42,870 nucleotides of DNA, taken from contig CALLXD010000050.1 in the NCBI GenBank assembly GCA_937766455.1, positions 1 through 42,870 of the forward strand, written 5' to 3'. Of the stretch, positions 33,668 to 41,395 are shown in pieces. How positions within the stretch are numbered: the first letter of the stretch is position 1; the number at the start of each line of letters is the position of its first letter. The notes below the pieces were generated by a model. It saw only the letters and a program-made list of their open reading frames with translations, was not told the origin of the DNA and searched no databases. The DNA comes from Vicinamibacterales bacterium. GTDB lineage: Bacteria; Acidobacteriota; Vicinamibacteria; Vicinamibacterales; UBA8438. The position numbers were made by a program, and so were the translations under genes.

Positions 33668-34401
33668 TGGCTGGATCATCTGGCCGTATGGCGAGTTGGG
33701 CATGTTGGATGTCCGCTATCGGCGCGGCGCTGGTGGTGGTGGCGCCGGTGTTGCACAGGGTCGGGGTGTTGCCGTTGGGCCCAGCGTTGCTCGCGGTGCC
33801 CGTCGGAATTCTGGTCTCCCTGATCGCGCTGCTGCTGGCGGCGATGGTGCTGATCGGCGGTCGTCCCATGCCGGCTGGTCGCAACGTCGTGCGTGGCGCG
33901 GCCCTGGCCTCCGCTGTGACCGGACTGCTGCCCGTCATCCTGGCGCTGCCCGGCCTGCGGGCGCCGGCCATTCACGACATCACCACGGACACCGACTCTC
34001 CGCCTCAGTTCGAGGCGGTGGTCGCGTTGCGCGCCAACGCGCCAAACTCACTCGAGTACGGGGGCGCTGAGGTGGCAGCCATGCAACAGGAGGGCTACCC
34101 CGACCTCGACACGCTCGTCGTGGGGATCGCCCCCGCGCAGCTCGTCGACCACGCGCGCGATGTTGCCGCAGACATGGGTTGGCAGGTCGTGGCTGCCGAT
34201 GCGTCAGCCGGCCGGCTCGAAGCCTCCGACACCACGTTCTGGTTCGGGTTCACGGATGACATCGTGGTGCGGGCGCGCCAGACCGCTGGTGGGACCGAGG
34301 TGGATGTTCGATCTGTTTCTCGCGTGGGGGTGGGCGACCTGGGTGCCAACGCACGGCGCATTCGGGTCTTTCTGGAACGGCTCGCGGTGGCCAGTTCCTA
34401 G
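33667..34401 (+). CDS. Membrane-anchored DUF1499 protein (244 aa)
   Basis: Residues 1-105 contain three hydrophobic segments (WMSAIGAALVVVAPVLHRVG, ALLAVPVGILVSLIALLLAA, ALASAVTGLLPVILALPG). The remainder is a soluble domain with the DUF1499 form: HDITTDTDSPPQFEAVVALR, then YPDLDTLVVGIAPAQLVDHA, DTTFWFGFTDDIVVRARQTAGGTEVDVRS and a C-terminal SRVGVGDLGANARRIRVFLE. DUF1499 proteins are of unknown function, and many are envelope-associated. The start overlaps the previous stop by one base. The topology predicts the soluble domain outside or inside depending on the N-terminal orientation, which I cannot settle. Confidence 0.9.
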   Translation: MAGSSGRMASWACWMSAIGAALVVVAPVLHRVGVLPLGPALLAVPVGILVSLIALLLAAMVLIGGRPMPAGRNVVRGAALASAVTGLLPVILALPGLRAPAIHDITTDTDSPPQFEAVVALRANAPNSLEYGGAEVAAMQQEGYPDLDTLVVGIAPAQLVDHARDVAADMGWQVVAADASAGRLEASDTTFWFGFTDDIVVRARQTAGGTEVDVRSVSRVGVGDLGANARRIRVFLERLAVASS

Positions 34402-34410
34402 CGGAATCGC

Positions 34411-34749
34411 ATGCATTGCACAGCAGAGCGCGAAGTCGGCGAGGTGACGGTGCTGGAGGTCGGCCTGCAGGGTTTGGGGGAGATCGGCACTGGCGTGACG
34501 AATCACGTCCGGGCATTGCTCGCGCAAGGGTGCACACGTATCGTGTTGAACTTTGCCGCAATCAAGTCGCTGGACAGCCACGGTCTTGGCGATCTGGTCG
34601 CGAGCCAGCAAGCCGCGGTACGAGGCGGCGCGCGGGTCGCGCTCTGCCACGTGCATGCCTATGTCGCTGAGCCGCTCAGCATCATGAACGTCGACGACCT
34701 GTTCGATATGTTCGACTCCGAGCAGGAAGCGCTGCAGAGCTTCGGATAG
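34411..34749 (+). CDS. STAS-domain protein, anti-sigma-factor-antagonist type (112 aa)
   Basis: This is a single STAS domain: VTVLEVGLQGLGEIGTGVTN, VLNFAAIKSLDSHGLGDLVA and GARVALCHVHAYVAEPLSIM. The Ser in SLDSHGLGDL is at the usual phosphorylation site of SpoIIAA/RsbV-like proteins, which act in partner-switching regulation. No kinase, phosphatase or sigma-factor gene is next to it. It sits between the DUF1499 gene (9 bases) and the UbiD gene (26 bases), within the long operon, and may connect that operon to a partner-switching module encoded elsewhere. This connection is inference. Confidence 0.88.
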   Translation: MHCTAEREVGEVTVLEVGLQGLGEIGTGVTNHVRALLAQGCTRIVLNFAAIKSLDSHGLGDLVASQQAAVRGGARVALCHVHAYVAEPLSIMNVDDLFDMFDSEQEALQSFG

Positions 34750-34775
34750 CCGACCCGACGCCTTCTTCCCAACTG

Positions 34776-36575
34776 ATGTCCTTTCCTGATCTGCGCGTCT
34801 TTCTCGACCGCCTCCGCCACGACCGTGATCTCGTCGAGATCACCGTGCCCGTGGACCGGGCACAAGAGGCCGCGGAGATCCATCGCCGGGTGGTAGCCGC
34901 CGGTGGTCCGGCCCTCCTGTTCAGGAACGTGACGAATGCGGACTTTCCGCTGGTCACAAATCTGTTCGGCACCGCGAGACGCGCCGAACTGGCCTTCGGC
35001 GAGCGCCCGCAGCGGTTGATTCGGAGACTCGTCGAATTGCTGGAGACGGCGCTGCCGCCGACCCCTGCCAAGCTGTGGGGCGCCCGGGACGTGATTGGCG
35101 AGTTGCCCCGTATTGGTCTGCGCCGCGGCGGCCGGGGACCGGTGACCGATGTGGTCACCGACGATGTCCGGCTGGACCGACTGCCGGCGCTGACCACGTG
35201 GCCGGAGGACGGGGGCCCGTTCATCACCCTGCCGCTCGTGTTCACTGAACATCCTGATGGCCGGGGGCACAACCTCGGTATGTATCGCCTGCATGTACAC
35301 GACGCCACGTCGACCGGTATGCACTGGCAGATTGGGAAAGGCGGCGGATTTCACTACGCCGTCGCGGAAGCGCGCGACGAGGCCCTGCCCGTCACGGTTT
35401 TTCTGGGCGGCCCGCCGGCGCTGATTCTGTCGGCCATTGCCCCGTTGCCTGAGAACGTGCCTGAGTTGATGCTCGCGTCGCTCATCGCAGGCGAGCGGCT
35501 GCGGCTGGTCGAGGGTACGGGGCCGCATCCCCTGGTGGCTGGCGCCGAGTTCGCCTTGATGGGTACCGTCGCGCCCCGCGCCCGTCGTCCGGAAGGGCCG
35601 TTCGGCGACCACTACGGCTACTACTCGCTGGAGCACGACTATCCGGTGTTCGAGGTGCAACGCATCGCCAGGCGCCACGACGCCATCTTTCCGGCCACCG
35701 TGGTTGGGAAGCCGCGACAGGAGGACTTCTTTATCGGCGATCTGCTGCAGGAGCTGCTGTCACCACTGTTCCCCGTGGTCATGCCGGCCGTCGAGCAGCT
35801 CTGGTCCTACGGCGAAACGGGGTATCACTCGCTGTCGGCCGCGGTCGTGAAGCAGCGCTACCCGCGCGAAGCGATGGCCAGCGCCTTCCGGATCCTCGGC
35901 GAAGGGCAACTGTCGTTGACGAAGTTTCTCCTGGTGACCGATCAAGCCGTCGACCTGAAGGACTTCCGGGCGACCCTCGAGCACGTGCTGGCCAGAACGA
36001 ATCCCGAGACCGACCTGTATGTGTTTTCGAATGTCTCGATGGATACGCTGGACTATACGGGCCCCGCGGTGAACCAGGGCTCCAAGGGGGTTTGGCTCGG
36101 TGTGGGCGACCCGGTCCGGGACCTTCCCGGCGAGTTCTCGGCCTCAGAATTGCCGCAGGGAATTCGCGACGTGTACGTGTTCTGTCGGGGGTGTCTCGTG
36201 GTCGGTGGGCCCTCATCGAGCAGCGAGCCAGATCTGGCCGCTCGGGTCGCCTCGCACGCGGCGTTCGCTGACTGGCCGCTCGTGGTCCTGACCGACGAGC
36301 CGGCACGAGCCGCTCGCAGCGCGATGAACTTTCTGTGGACGACGTTCACGCGATTCGAGCCGGGTGCCGATATCTATGCTGCATCCACTCGGATCGTCCG
36401 GAACCATCTGGTGCGCACGCCTCCCGTTGTCATCGATGCCCGGGTGGCGCCCTCGTTTCCGGCGGAACTGTCGTGCGATCCGGGTGTGGCGGCCACGGTG
36501 TCCGATCGGTGGACCGAGTATTTCCCCGACGGCGGCGTGGAGATGGGCGACGCGGAGCGCGGGCACCTGGATTGA
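34776..36575 (+). CDS. UbiD-family prenylated-FMN-dependent decarboxylase (599 aa)
   Basis: UbiD enzymes reversibly decarboxylate aromatic or alpha,beta-unsaturated acids using prenylated FMN. The sequence has the family blocks: NLGMYRLHVHDATSTGMHWQ, GGGFHYAVAEARDEALPVTV, ALILSAIAPLPENVPELMLA, EGPFGDHYGYYSLEHDYPVF (catalytic acidic region) and FPATVVGKPRQEDFFIGDLL. Glu and Arg residues needed for catalysis appear to be present. Length is a little above the common 480-500 because of an additional C-terminal portion (from about 470). No ubiX-like flavin prenyltransferase lies in the window, so prFMN must be supplied from elsewhere. The enzyme has no signal peptide, in contrast to its exported neighbours. 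The substrate is unknown; aromatic acid metabolism is plausible. Confidence 0.93.
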   Translation: MSFPDLRVFLDRLRHDRDLVEITVPVDRAQEAAEIHRRVVAAGGPALLFRNVTNADFPLVTNLFGTARRAELAFGERPQRLIRRLVELLETALPPTPAKLWGARDVIGELPRIGLRRGGRGPVTDVVTDDVRLDRLPALTTWPEDGGPFITLPLVFTEHPDGRGHNLGMYRLHVHDATSTGMHWQIGKGGGFHYAVAEARDEALPVTVFLGGPPALILSAIAPLPENVPELMLASLIAGERLRLVEGTGPHPLVAGAEFALMGTVAPRARRPEGPFGDHYGYYSLEHDYPVFEVQRIARRHDAIFPATVVGKPRQEDFFIGDLLQELLSPLFPVVMPAVEQLWSYGETGYHSLSAAVVKQRYPREAMASAFRILGEGQLSLTKFLLVTDQAVDLKDFRATLEHVLARTNPETDLYVFSNVSMDTLDYTGPAVNQGSKGVWLGVGDPVRDLPGEFSASELPQGIRDVYVFCRGCLVVGGPSSSSEPDLAARVASHAAFADWPLVVLTDEPARAARSAMNFLWTTFTRFEPGADIYAASTRIVRNHLVRTPPVVIDARVAPSFPAELSCDPGVAATVSDRWTEYFPDGGVEMGDAERGHLD

Positions 36576-36677
36576 CGGTCGCCCGAGGAGCACTGGACAG
36601 GACCTGAGCGGACGGTTTACGGTCAATCGAGCAATAGACGGCGCCCTCGATGAGGGTGTCAGCATGAGGATCAAAAC

Positions 36678-37688
36678 ATGATGTATCGAGGCATGGTGGC
36701 GGCAGTGGTTGGGGTGGTCGGGCTGGCGGGCACGGCGGTCGCACAGGACGCGCCGGCCGGGTGGACCGTGCCGCGCACCGTCGATGGGACGGCTGACCTG
36801 CAAGGGGTCTGGGCCAACAACAGCGTGACCCCGCTCGAGCGGCCCCCGCAGTGGGCCGGCAAGGCCCGGCTGACCGACGAGGAACTGGCCGAGTTGAAAG
36901 TATCTGCCGCTGCGGTTGTGGCGAGTGGTCTCGACGCGCAGTTCGGCGATCAGTTGGTGCTCAAAGCGCTGGAGGGGCTCACCGACGCCGATTCGTATGA
37001 CCCCACCGGCAACTACAACCAGTTCTGGATGGCCGACCGCGACTTTACGCACCAGACCTCATTGGTCGTTGCCCCCTCCGACGGCCAGATACCGGCGGTC
37101 ACCGCGGCGGCGACGCGACAGATGGAAGAGCGTCGAGCCTACCTGCGCGCGCATCCGGCTGATGGTCCCGAGGACCGCCCGTTGGGCGAGCGTTGCGCGA
37201 ATTTCGGCGTGCCGCGCTTGAGCGCCGGCTACAACAGCTATTTTCAGATCTTCCAGACACCGAGCCATGCCGCCATTCTCAAAGAGATGGCGCACGACGT
37301 GAGCCTGGTGCCGCTCGACGGGGGCGTCCACGCGCCCGACGCCGTCCGTCTCTGGAATGGGGACTCGCGGGGACGCTGGGAGGGTGACACGCTCGTTGTC
37401 GAGTCGGCGAACTTCTCGGCCAAGAGCAATTTTCGCGGCTCGTCCGACGGGTTGCACCTCGTCGAACGGTATACCCGAGTGGGTCCCGACACCCTCAACT
37501 ACGAGGTGACCATCAGTGACCCGGCGACTTGGGCCACACCCTGGACCGTCTTGATTCCGTTGAAGCGCAGCGACGATGCGGTCTTTGAGTATGCGTGCCA
37601 TGAGGGGAACTACGGCATGGACGGCATCCTGTCCGGTCATCGGGCCGATGAGCGCGCAGCCGCGTCCACGGCGACCCAGGGGCAATGA
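36678..37688 (+). CDS. Secreted protein of unknown function, paralogue of the 22014-23027 product (336 aa)
   Basis: This is the second member of the family in the window. After a signal peptide (VAAVVGVVGLAGTAVAQ) come the same blocks: TADLQGVWANNSVTPLERP, YDPTGNYNQFW, NSYFQIFQTPSHAAILKEMA, VPLDGGVHAPDAVRLWNGD, SRGRWEGDTLVVESANF, ERYTRVGPDTLNYEVTISDP and FEYACHEGNYGMDGIL. ATG 36678 is preceded by GAGGA eight bases upstream. Its stop overlaps the start of the next gene by four bases (ATGA). The 102-base gap after the UbiD gene (36576-36677) may hold a separate promoter; I see no clear boxes. Function is not known. Sequence blocks such as the Gly-Asp-Ser-Arg-Gly turn suggest a beta-rich protein that binds a ligand. 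Confidence 0.85.
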   Translation: MMYRGMVAAVVGVVGLAGTAVAQDAPAGWTVPRTVDGTADLQGVWANNSVTPLERPPQWAGKARLTDEELAELKVSAAAVVASGLDAQFGDQLVLKALEGLTDADSYDPTGNYNQFWMADRDFTHQTSLVVAPSDGQIPAVTAAATRQMEERRAYLRAHPADGPEDRPLGERCANFGVPRLSAGYNSYFQIFQTPSHAAILKEMAHDVSLVPLDGGVHAPDAVRLWNGDSRGRWEGDTLVVESANFSAKSNFRGSSDGLHLVERYTRVGPDTLNYEVTISDPATWATPWTVLIPLKRSDDAVFEYACHEGNYGMDGILSGHRADERAAASTATQGQ

Positions 37689-38194
37689 GCGCGCGGTCCT
37701 GGACGAAGACGAAGACGAGCGCTGCGGTTGGACTCGGACTGGCGCTGGCGCTGGTTGCCAACCTGAGCGCGTGGCAACAGGACCTCGAGCGCGAGAACCT
37801 GTCTGATCTCCGTGAGATCAACGTGGTGGTGGAGGACCTGTCTGACGACGTCGAGTCGGCCGGGTTGACCCGCCGCGCGCTGCTCGACGCTGCCGAGCGC
37901 ACGTTGGAAGAGCGACGAGTCCCGCTGGGCGGCTCGAGCCAGGGCGCGGACCTCTATATCAACGTCGCGACGCACAGGGGTTCCACCGGGCTCTACGCGT
38001 ACTACGCGAGAGTGTCGTTGCAGCAGATGGCGACCATCGAAGGGAACCAGCTCCGCGCTCGGGTCGATACCTGGGACATGGCCAGTCTCGGCGCGGTCGG
38101 CGAGGGCAACTTGGCCCAGGTGGAGCAGGTGATTGTCCAGCTCGTCGAACTCTTCTGCGACGACTACCTGGAGATGAACGACCCGGAGCGCTAG
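37685..38194 (+). CDS. Uncharacterised exported protein (169 aa)
   Basis: I do not recognise this family. The N-terminus (TKTSAAVGLGLALALVANLSAWQ) looks like a signal peptide or a single membrane anchor. The rest is mixed: a LREINVVVEDLSDDVESAGL stretch, a helical LLDAAERTLEERRVPL region and a strand-rich LYINVATHRGSTGLYAYYARV. It ends with an acidic VIVQLVELFCDDYLEMNDPE. The start overlaps the upstream stop by four bases (ATGA), which shows translational coupling with the paralogue gene, and a terminator lies 33 bases after its stop. It may work with the upstream secreted protein; that is inferred only from the overlap. Confidence 0.8.
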   Translation: MSARSWTKTKTSAAVGLGLALALVANLSAWQQDLERENLSDLREINVVVEDLSDDVESAGLTRRALLDAAERTLEERRVPLGGSSQGADLYINVATHRGSTGLYAYYARVSLQQMATIEGNQLRARVDTWDMASLGAVGEGNLAQVEQVIVQLVELFCDDYLEMNDPER

Positions 38195-38226
38195 CGCGCA
38201 CACGGGATGTTCCTGTCGGTATTCGT

Positions 38227-38263
38227 GGGCCACGCTGGCGCCTCCAGCGTGGCCCTTTTCTTT
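38227..38263 (+). terminator. Intrinsic terminator closing the 29690-38194 run
   Basis: GGGCCACGCTGG (38227-38238) pairs perfectly with CCAGCGTGGCCC (38244-38255) across a five-base loop, and TTTTCTTT follows directly. It stands 33 bases after the last stop. The reverse strand also has the hairpin but a weaker T tract. The remainder of the gap (38264-38464) has a smaller hairpin (CAGCGTCGG/CCGACGTTG around 38323-38360) and the upstream region of the next gene. Confidence 0.9.
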
Positions 38264-38464
38264 CTCGGCCATATCCCAGTCCAACGCAGCGAGGAATAAA
38301 TGGGACACCCCCTCGGTCTACAACAACAGCGTCGGACGAGGCGATACGCCGACGTTGCTGACCGCCGGGGCCCGGGGGATGGCATGCCGCCTCGATGGTT
38401 GACGCAGTGACAGATGACCACTCGTTCGGTGCGTGCGGATACACGCGATGAGCAAGGAGCCGAG

Positions 38465-39022
38465 ATGACGACCAAGGGACATATGAAACGAACAACGTTG
38501 CGGTGGATGGTGCCGACCGGCGTGTTGCTCACGCTCGGTCTCTTCGCTGTCGCCGATGTGGCCTGGAGCCAACCTCCCGACGGACCCGGCGATCGACGGG
38601 GTCGGATGGGGCGCCGCGGTGGTCCGGGCGGGCCCGGCGGCCTGATGTTGCCACTGGGACGTCTCGACCTGACCGACCCGCAGCGCGAGCAGGTCAGACA
38701 TGTGATGGAGCAGAACCGCGAGGCGTCGAGAGCAGCCGGTGCGCGGTTGCGTGAAGTGCGGGCTGCGCTTCAGGATGCCGTCACAGCGGAAGTCGTGAAC
38801 GACGGTGCGATCCGGGCTGTGGCCGCCGAGCTTGCCAATGCAGAGGGTGACGTCGCCGTTCAGCGCGCATTTGTCCGATCGCAGGTCTGGCAACTCCTGA
38901 CCCCCGACCAGCAGGTGACCGCGCTCGAACTCGAAATCGAGATGAAAGAGCGCATGGAGCAACGCCGGACCCGCCGGGGCGAGCGGGGCGAACGCGGCGC
39001 GCGGAGACGGCCGCAGGGATAG
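38465..39022 (+). CDS. Spy/CpxP-like periplasmic protein with Gly/Arg-rich segments (185 aa)
   Basis: The signal peptide region is LRWMVPTGVLLTLGLFAVAD, with cleavage near AWSQP. A Gly/Arg-rich stretch (DRRGRMGRRGGPGGPGG) is followed by an all-helical domain with two LTxxQ-type motifs, LTDPQREQVRHVMEQNREA and LLTPDQQVTALEL, as in Spy and CpxP stress chaperones/metal-sensing proteins. The C-terminus is an Arg/Glu-rich tail (RRTRRGERGERGARRRP). I start at ATG 38465, which is preceded by AAGGAG; an in-frame ATG 51 bases upstream has no site. It is a single-gene unit with its own terminator on both sides. A role in envelope stress is inferred from the family. Confidence 0.85.
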   Translation: MTTKGHMKRTTLRWMVPTGVLLTLGLFAVADVAWSQPPDGPGDRRGRMGRRGGPGGPGGLMLPLGRLDLTDPQREQVRHVMEQNREASRAAGARLREVRAALQDAVTAEVVNDGAIRAVAAELANAEGDVAVQRAFVRSQVWQLLTPDQQVTALELEIEMKERMEQRRTRRGERGERGARRRPQG

Positions 39023-39080
39023 TCGGTATCAACCTCGACTGACACCCCGTGTCGTCGCCAATCGACGCGGGTGCAGCATC

Positions 39081-39112
39081 GGCGCGGTCTCTCGGGACCG
39101 CGCCGTTTTTTT
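39081..39112 (+). terminator. Intrinsic terminator of the Spy-like gene
   Basis: GGCGCGGTC (39081-39089) pairs with GACCGCGCC (39096-39104) across a six-base loop, followed by G and seven T residues. It begins 58 bases after the stop. The spacing and T tract are those of a strong rho-independent terminator. Confidence 0.92.
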
Positions 39113-39316
39113 GTCCAGTGGGATCCTCACCGCGCGGGTCTCGAGATGCGACCCGAGCGCCCGCTGCGCTATCGCCAGCGTCGCGTCGTCTCCCAACGTT
39201 CCGGCCAGTTGCTTGACTGGCGGCCGATCGCGCAGCCAGACTGTTTGCCGCACCCGCCGTTGCATTTGATCGATTGCGCCGGTCGCTCCTCATTCGACTA
39301 TTCGAGGCTGTCAATC

Positions 39317-40153
39317 ATGAAGCAGGGACGCATGAGCCAGACCGCCCTCAAGGTGGCCCTTGGCTTGGTCACCCTGAGCGTGAAGGACGACTGGGCGCAA
39401 CGGCTTCCTCCCGGCCTGGTGGACGTCAGCGAGCGACTTCTCCTGGCTTCGGGGTCACCCGGCTACGGCCCACGCCTGATGCGTCTGTCCAAGCAGCCGT
39501 GGATGATCCGCGTCTACCAATGCCAGGACCGCATGATGATTCCGGGGCAGTTCGAGGCCTTCGGCCACCGCAAGATTTTCATGCAGCAACAGGTGGAGGC
39601 CGCGATCGAGCAGGGAGCGCGCCAGGTGCTGGTCGTGGCTGCTGGCTTCGACACCCTGTGCCTGAGACTCGCGCCGCAGCACAACCAGGTGCAGTTCTTC
39701 GAGATCGACCATCCCGCGACCTCTGTGGCGAAAGCCAGAGGAATCGCCGCCGAGGGGCAACCGGCGAACATGAAACAGATCGCCGTCGATCTCGGCGAGC
39801 GGGCCCTGTCCAAGGTCCTGTCGGAGGATAGTCGCTGGCAATCCTCACTGCCCTCGATCATCTTGGCAGAGGGCCTCTTCCAGTACCTGACGGACGATGC
39901 GGTGCGAGGACTGCTGGCGGACGCGGCCACGTGTGTGCCACCTGGAAGCCGTTTCGCGTGCTCTCACGCGATTCCCGGTGAACGCCCGGTGCTCTCGTTC
40001 TTGACGCGCCTTATCGCAGAGCCGTGGAAGTCCGCCGTTCGAAGCGAGGACCTGCACGAGTATGTCGAAGGGACCGGTTGGACGGTGACCTCAGACGTCG
40101 ACACCGATTCAACGCACGGCGTCGAACGCTATGCGGTCGCGGAACGGCGCTGA
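39317..40153 (+). CDS. Class I SAM-dependent methyltransferase, LCM/TIGR00027-like (278 aa)
   Basis: This is a methyltransferase of the leucine-carboxyl-methyltransferase fold. The start MKQGRMSQTALKVALGLVTL matches the S-x-T-A opening of the TIGR00027 type, so I prefer ATG 39317; ATG 39332, with AGCAGGGA before it, is an alternative. Signatures include QARQVLVVAAGFDTLCLRLA (SAM-binding glycine-rich region), VQFFEIDHPATSVAKA and LPSIILAEGLFQYLTDDAVR. These proteins methylate carboxyl or hydroxyl groups on small molecules or proteins. The acceptor is unknown, and no biosynthetic cluster surrounds it. Confidence 0.9.
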   Translation: MKQGRMSQTALKVALGLVTLSVKDDWAQRLPPGLVDVSERLLLASGSPGYGPRLMRLSKQPWMIRVYQCQDRMMIPGQFEAFGHRKIFMQQQVEAAIEQGARQVLVVAAGFDTLCLRLAPQHNQVQFFEIDHPATSVAKARGIAAEGQPANMKQIAVDLGERALSKVLSEDSRWQSSLPSIILAEGLFQYLTDDAVRGLLADAATCVPPGSRFACSHAIPGERPVLSFLTRLIAEPWKSAVRSEDLHEYVEGTGWTVTSDVDTDSTHGVERYAVAERR

Positions 40154-40208
40154 ACGCTCAGTCGAGAGTCTGACCGAACGTCAGCTTTGATGGTGGCTGC
40201 CAGGGGGG

Positions 40209-41075
40209 ATGTTGATGATGGACCGGATAAGACGCCAGCTGCTCAAGACAGGCGCCGCCGCGACGGTGATGGCCGCCGCGCCGCGGGTGTTCGCGCAGCA
40301 GATTGGCCAAAGCGCAGGGCCTGCGTCCTCGTACCAACGCGGCGACGTTCGCATTCACTATGAGGAAACCGGCACTGGCGTCCCGTTGTTGGTCATCCCT
40401 GGCGGGGGCCTGAATTCGACCGTCGCCGGCCTGGCCACGCATCCCTTCAACCCGATTGAGGAGTTCAAGGACGAGTACCGGTGTATCGCCTCGGATCTGC
40501 GAAACAGCAATCGTGGTCAGTCGTCCGGGCCGCTCGAGATCGACCGACCATGGGATTCTCATACGGACGACCATCTCGGTGTGATGGACCATTTGGGAAT
40601 CGACAAATTCATGGTGCTGGGGTTTTGTATCGCCGGTCCGTTTATCTGGAACCTCCTGCGTCGGGCGCCCAACCGCGTGGTCGCGGCCGTGCTGGCGCAG
40701 CCCAGCGGATGGAGTCCCGAGACACCCACGCTCTTCTACGACAGCAATATGAGGGGATGGGGGCCAGACCTGGCTGCACGACGACCCGATATCTCGATGG
40801 ATATGGTCGACAGGTTTCTCACGACCATGTACCGTGCGAACCCTGACTTCGTCTTCACCGTGACCCGCGACTTTGTCCGCGAGTGCGAGACGCCGGTCTT
40901 GATTTTGCCGGACGATATCCCGGCGCATCCGTACGCGGTCGCGATGGAGACCGCTATGCTTGCGCCACGGTCAGAAGTGAGTATGTTTCCGTGGAAGGAG
41001 CCGAAGGAACGGATCCCCTTGGCGGTCCGACAGATCCGGTCCTTTCTTCGGGCACACCGGCCGGTTTCCGCCTGA
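40209..41075 (+). CDS. Exported alpha/beta hydrolase with cysteine at the nucleophile elbow (288 aa)
   Basis: The leader MDRIRRQLLKTGAAATVMAA with cleavage near VFAQQ is Tat-like, though it lacks a strong consensus. The fold is recognisable: VPLLVIPGGGLNSTV (oxyanion loop), CIASDLRNSNRGQS and VLGFCIAGPFIWNLLRRAPN. The nucleophile position is Cys140 (G-F-C-I-A) instead of Ser, as in dienelactone-hydrolase-like enzymes. An acid can be placed in LILPDDIPAHP, but the usual catalytic His loop before the last helix is replaced by FPWKEPKERIPLAVRQI, with no His in that position. It may therefore be a lyase or atypical hydrolase, or be inactive as an esterase. It precedes the DUF4242 gene by 35 bases. 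Confidence 0.85.
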   Translation: MLMMDRIRRQLLKTGAAATVMAAAPRVFAQQIGQSAGPASSYQRGDVRIHYEETGTGVPLLVIPGGGLNSTVAGLATHPFNPIEEFKDEYRCIASDLRNSNRGQSSGPLEIDRPWDSHTDDHLGVMDHLGIDKFMVLGFCIAGPFIWNLLRRAPNRVVAAVLAQPSGWSPETPTLFYDSNMRGWGPDLAARRPDISMDMVDRFLTTMYRANPDFVFTVTRDFVRECETPVLILPDDIPAHPYAVAMETAMLAPRSEVSMFPWKEPKERIPLAVRQIRSFLRAHRPVSA

Positions 41076-41110
41076 ACGCCCCGTCAGACCCCGTACGAGG
41101 AGGACATCAC

Positions 41111-41395
41111 ATGCCCAGATACGTTATCGAACGAGATATTCCGGCCATTGGGTCGGCCGACCGCGACACCCTGCGTGGCGCGGCACACAAATCCAATAGC
41201 GTGCTTGCCGCGATGAAGGCGGAGCAGAAGAACATTCAGTGGGAGCACTCCTACGTGGCCGGCGACAAGACGTTCTGTATCTACATCGCCGATGAGGAGG
41301 CGTTGATTCACGAGCACGCGGATCGCAGCGGGTTCCCGGCCACCCTGGTCACGGAAGTCCGCAAGATGATCGATCCCGTCACGGCGGAAGGTTAG
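41111..41395 (+). CDS. DUF4242 family protein (94 aa)
   Basis: This is a small ferredoxin-like-fold protein of the DUF4242 family: PRYVIERDIPAIGSADRDTL, IQWEHSYVAGDKTFCIYIAD, EEALIHEHADRSGFPATLV. One structurally known family relative from Streptomyces binds nickel; whether this copy does is unknown, although the HEHAD motif offers plausible ligands. ATG 41111 follows GAGGAGGA. It lies downstream of the alpha/beta hydrolase, probably in the same unit. Its TAG overlaps the stop codon of the convergent CoA-ligase gene by four bases (TTAG), so the two genes share their 3' ends with no room for a terminator. Confidence 0.9.
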   Translation: MPRYVIERDIPAIGSADRDTLRGAAHKSNSVLAAMKAEQKNIQWEHSYVAGDKTFCIYIADEEALIHEHADRSGFPATLVTEVRKMIDPVTAEG

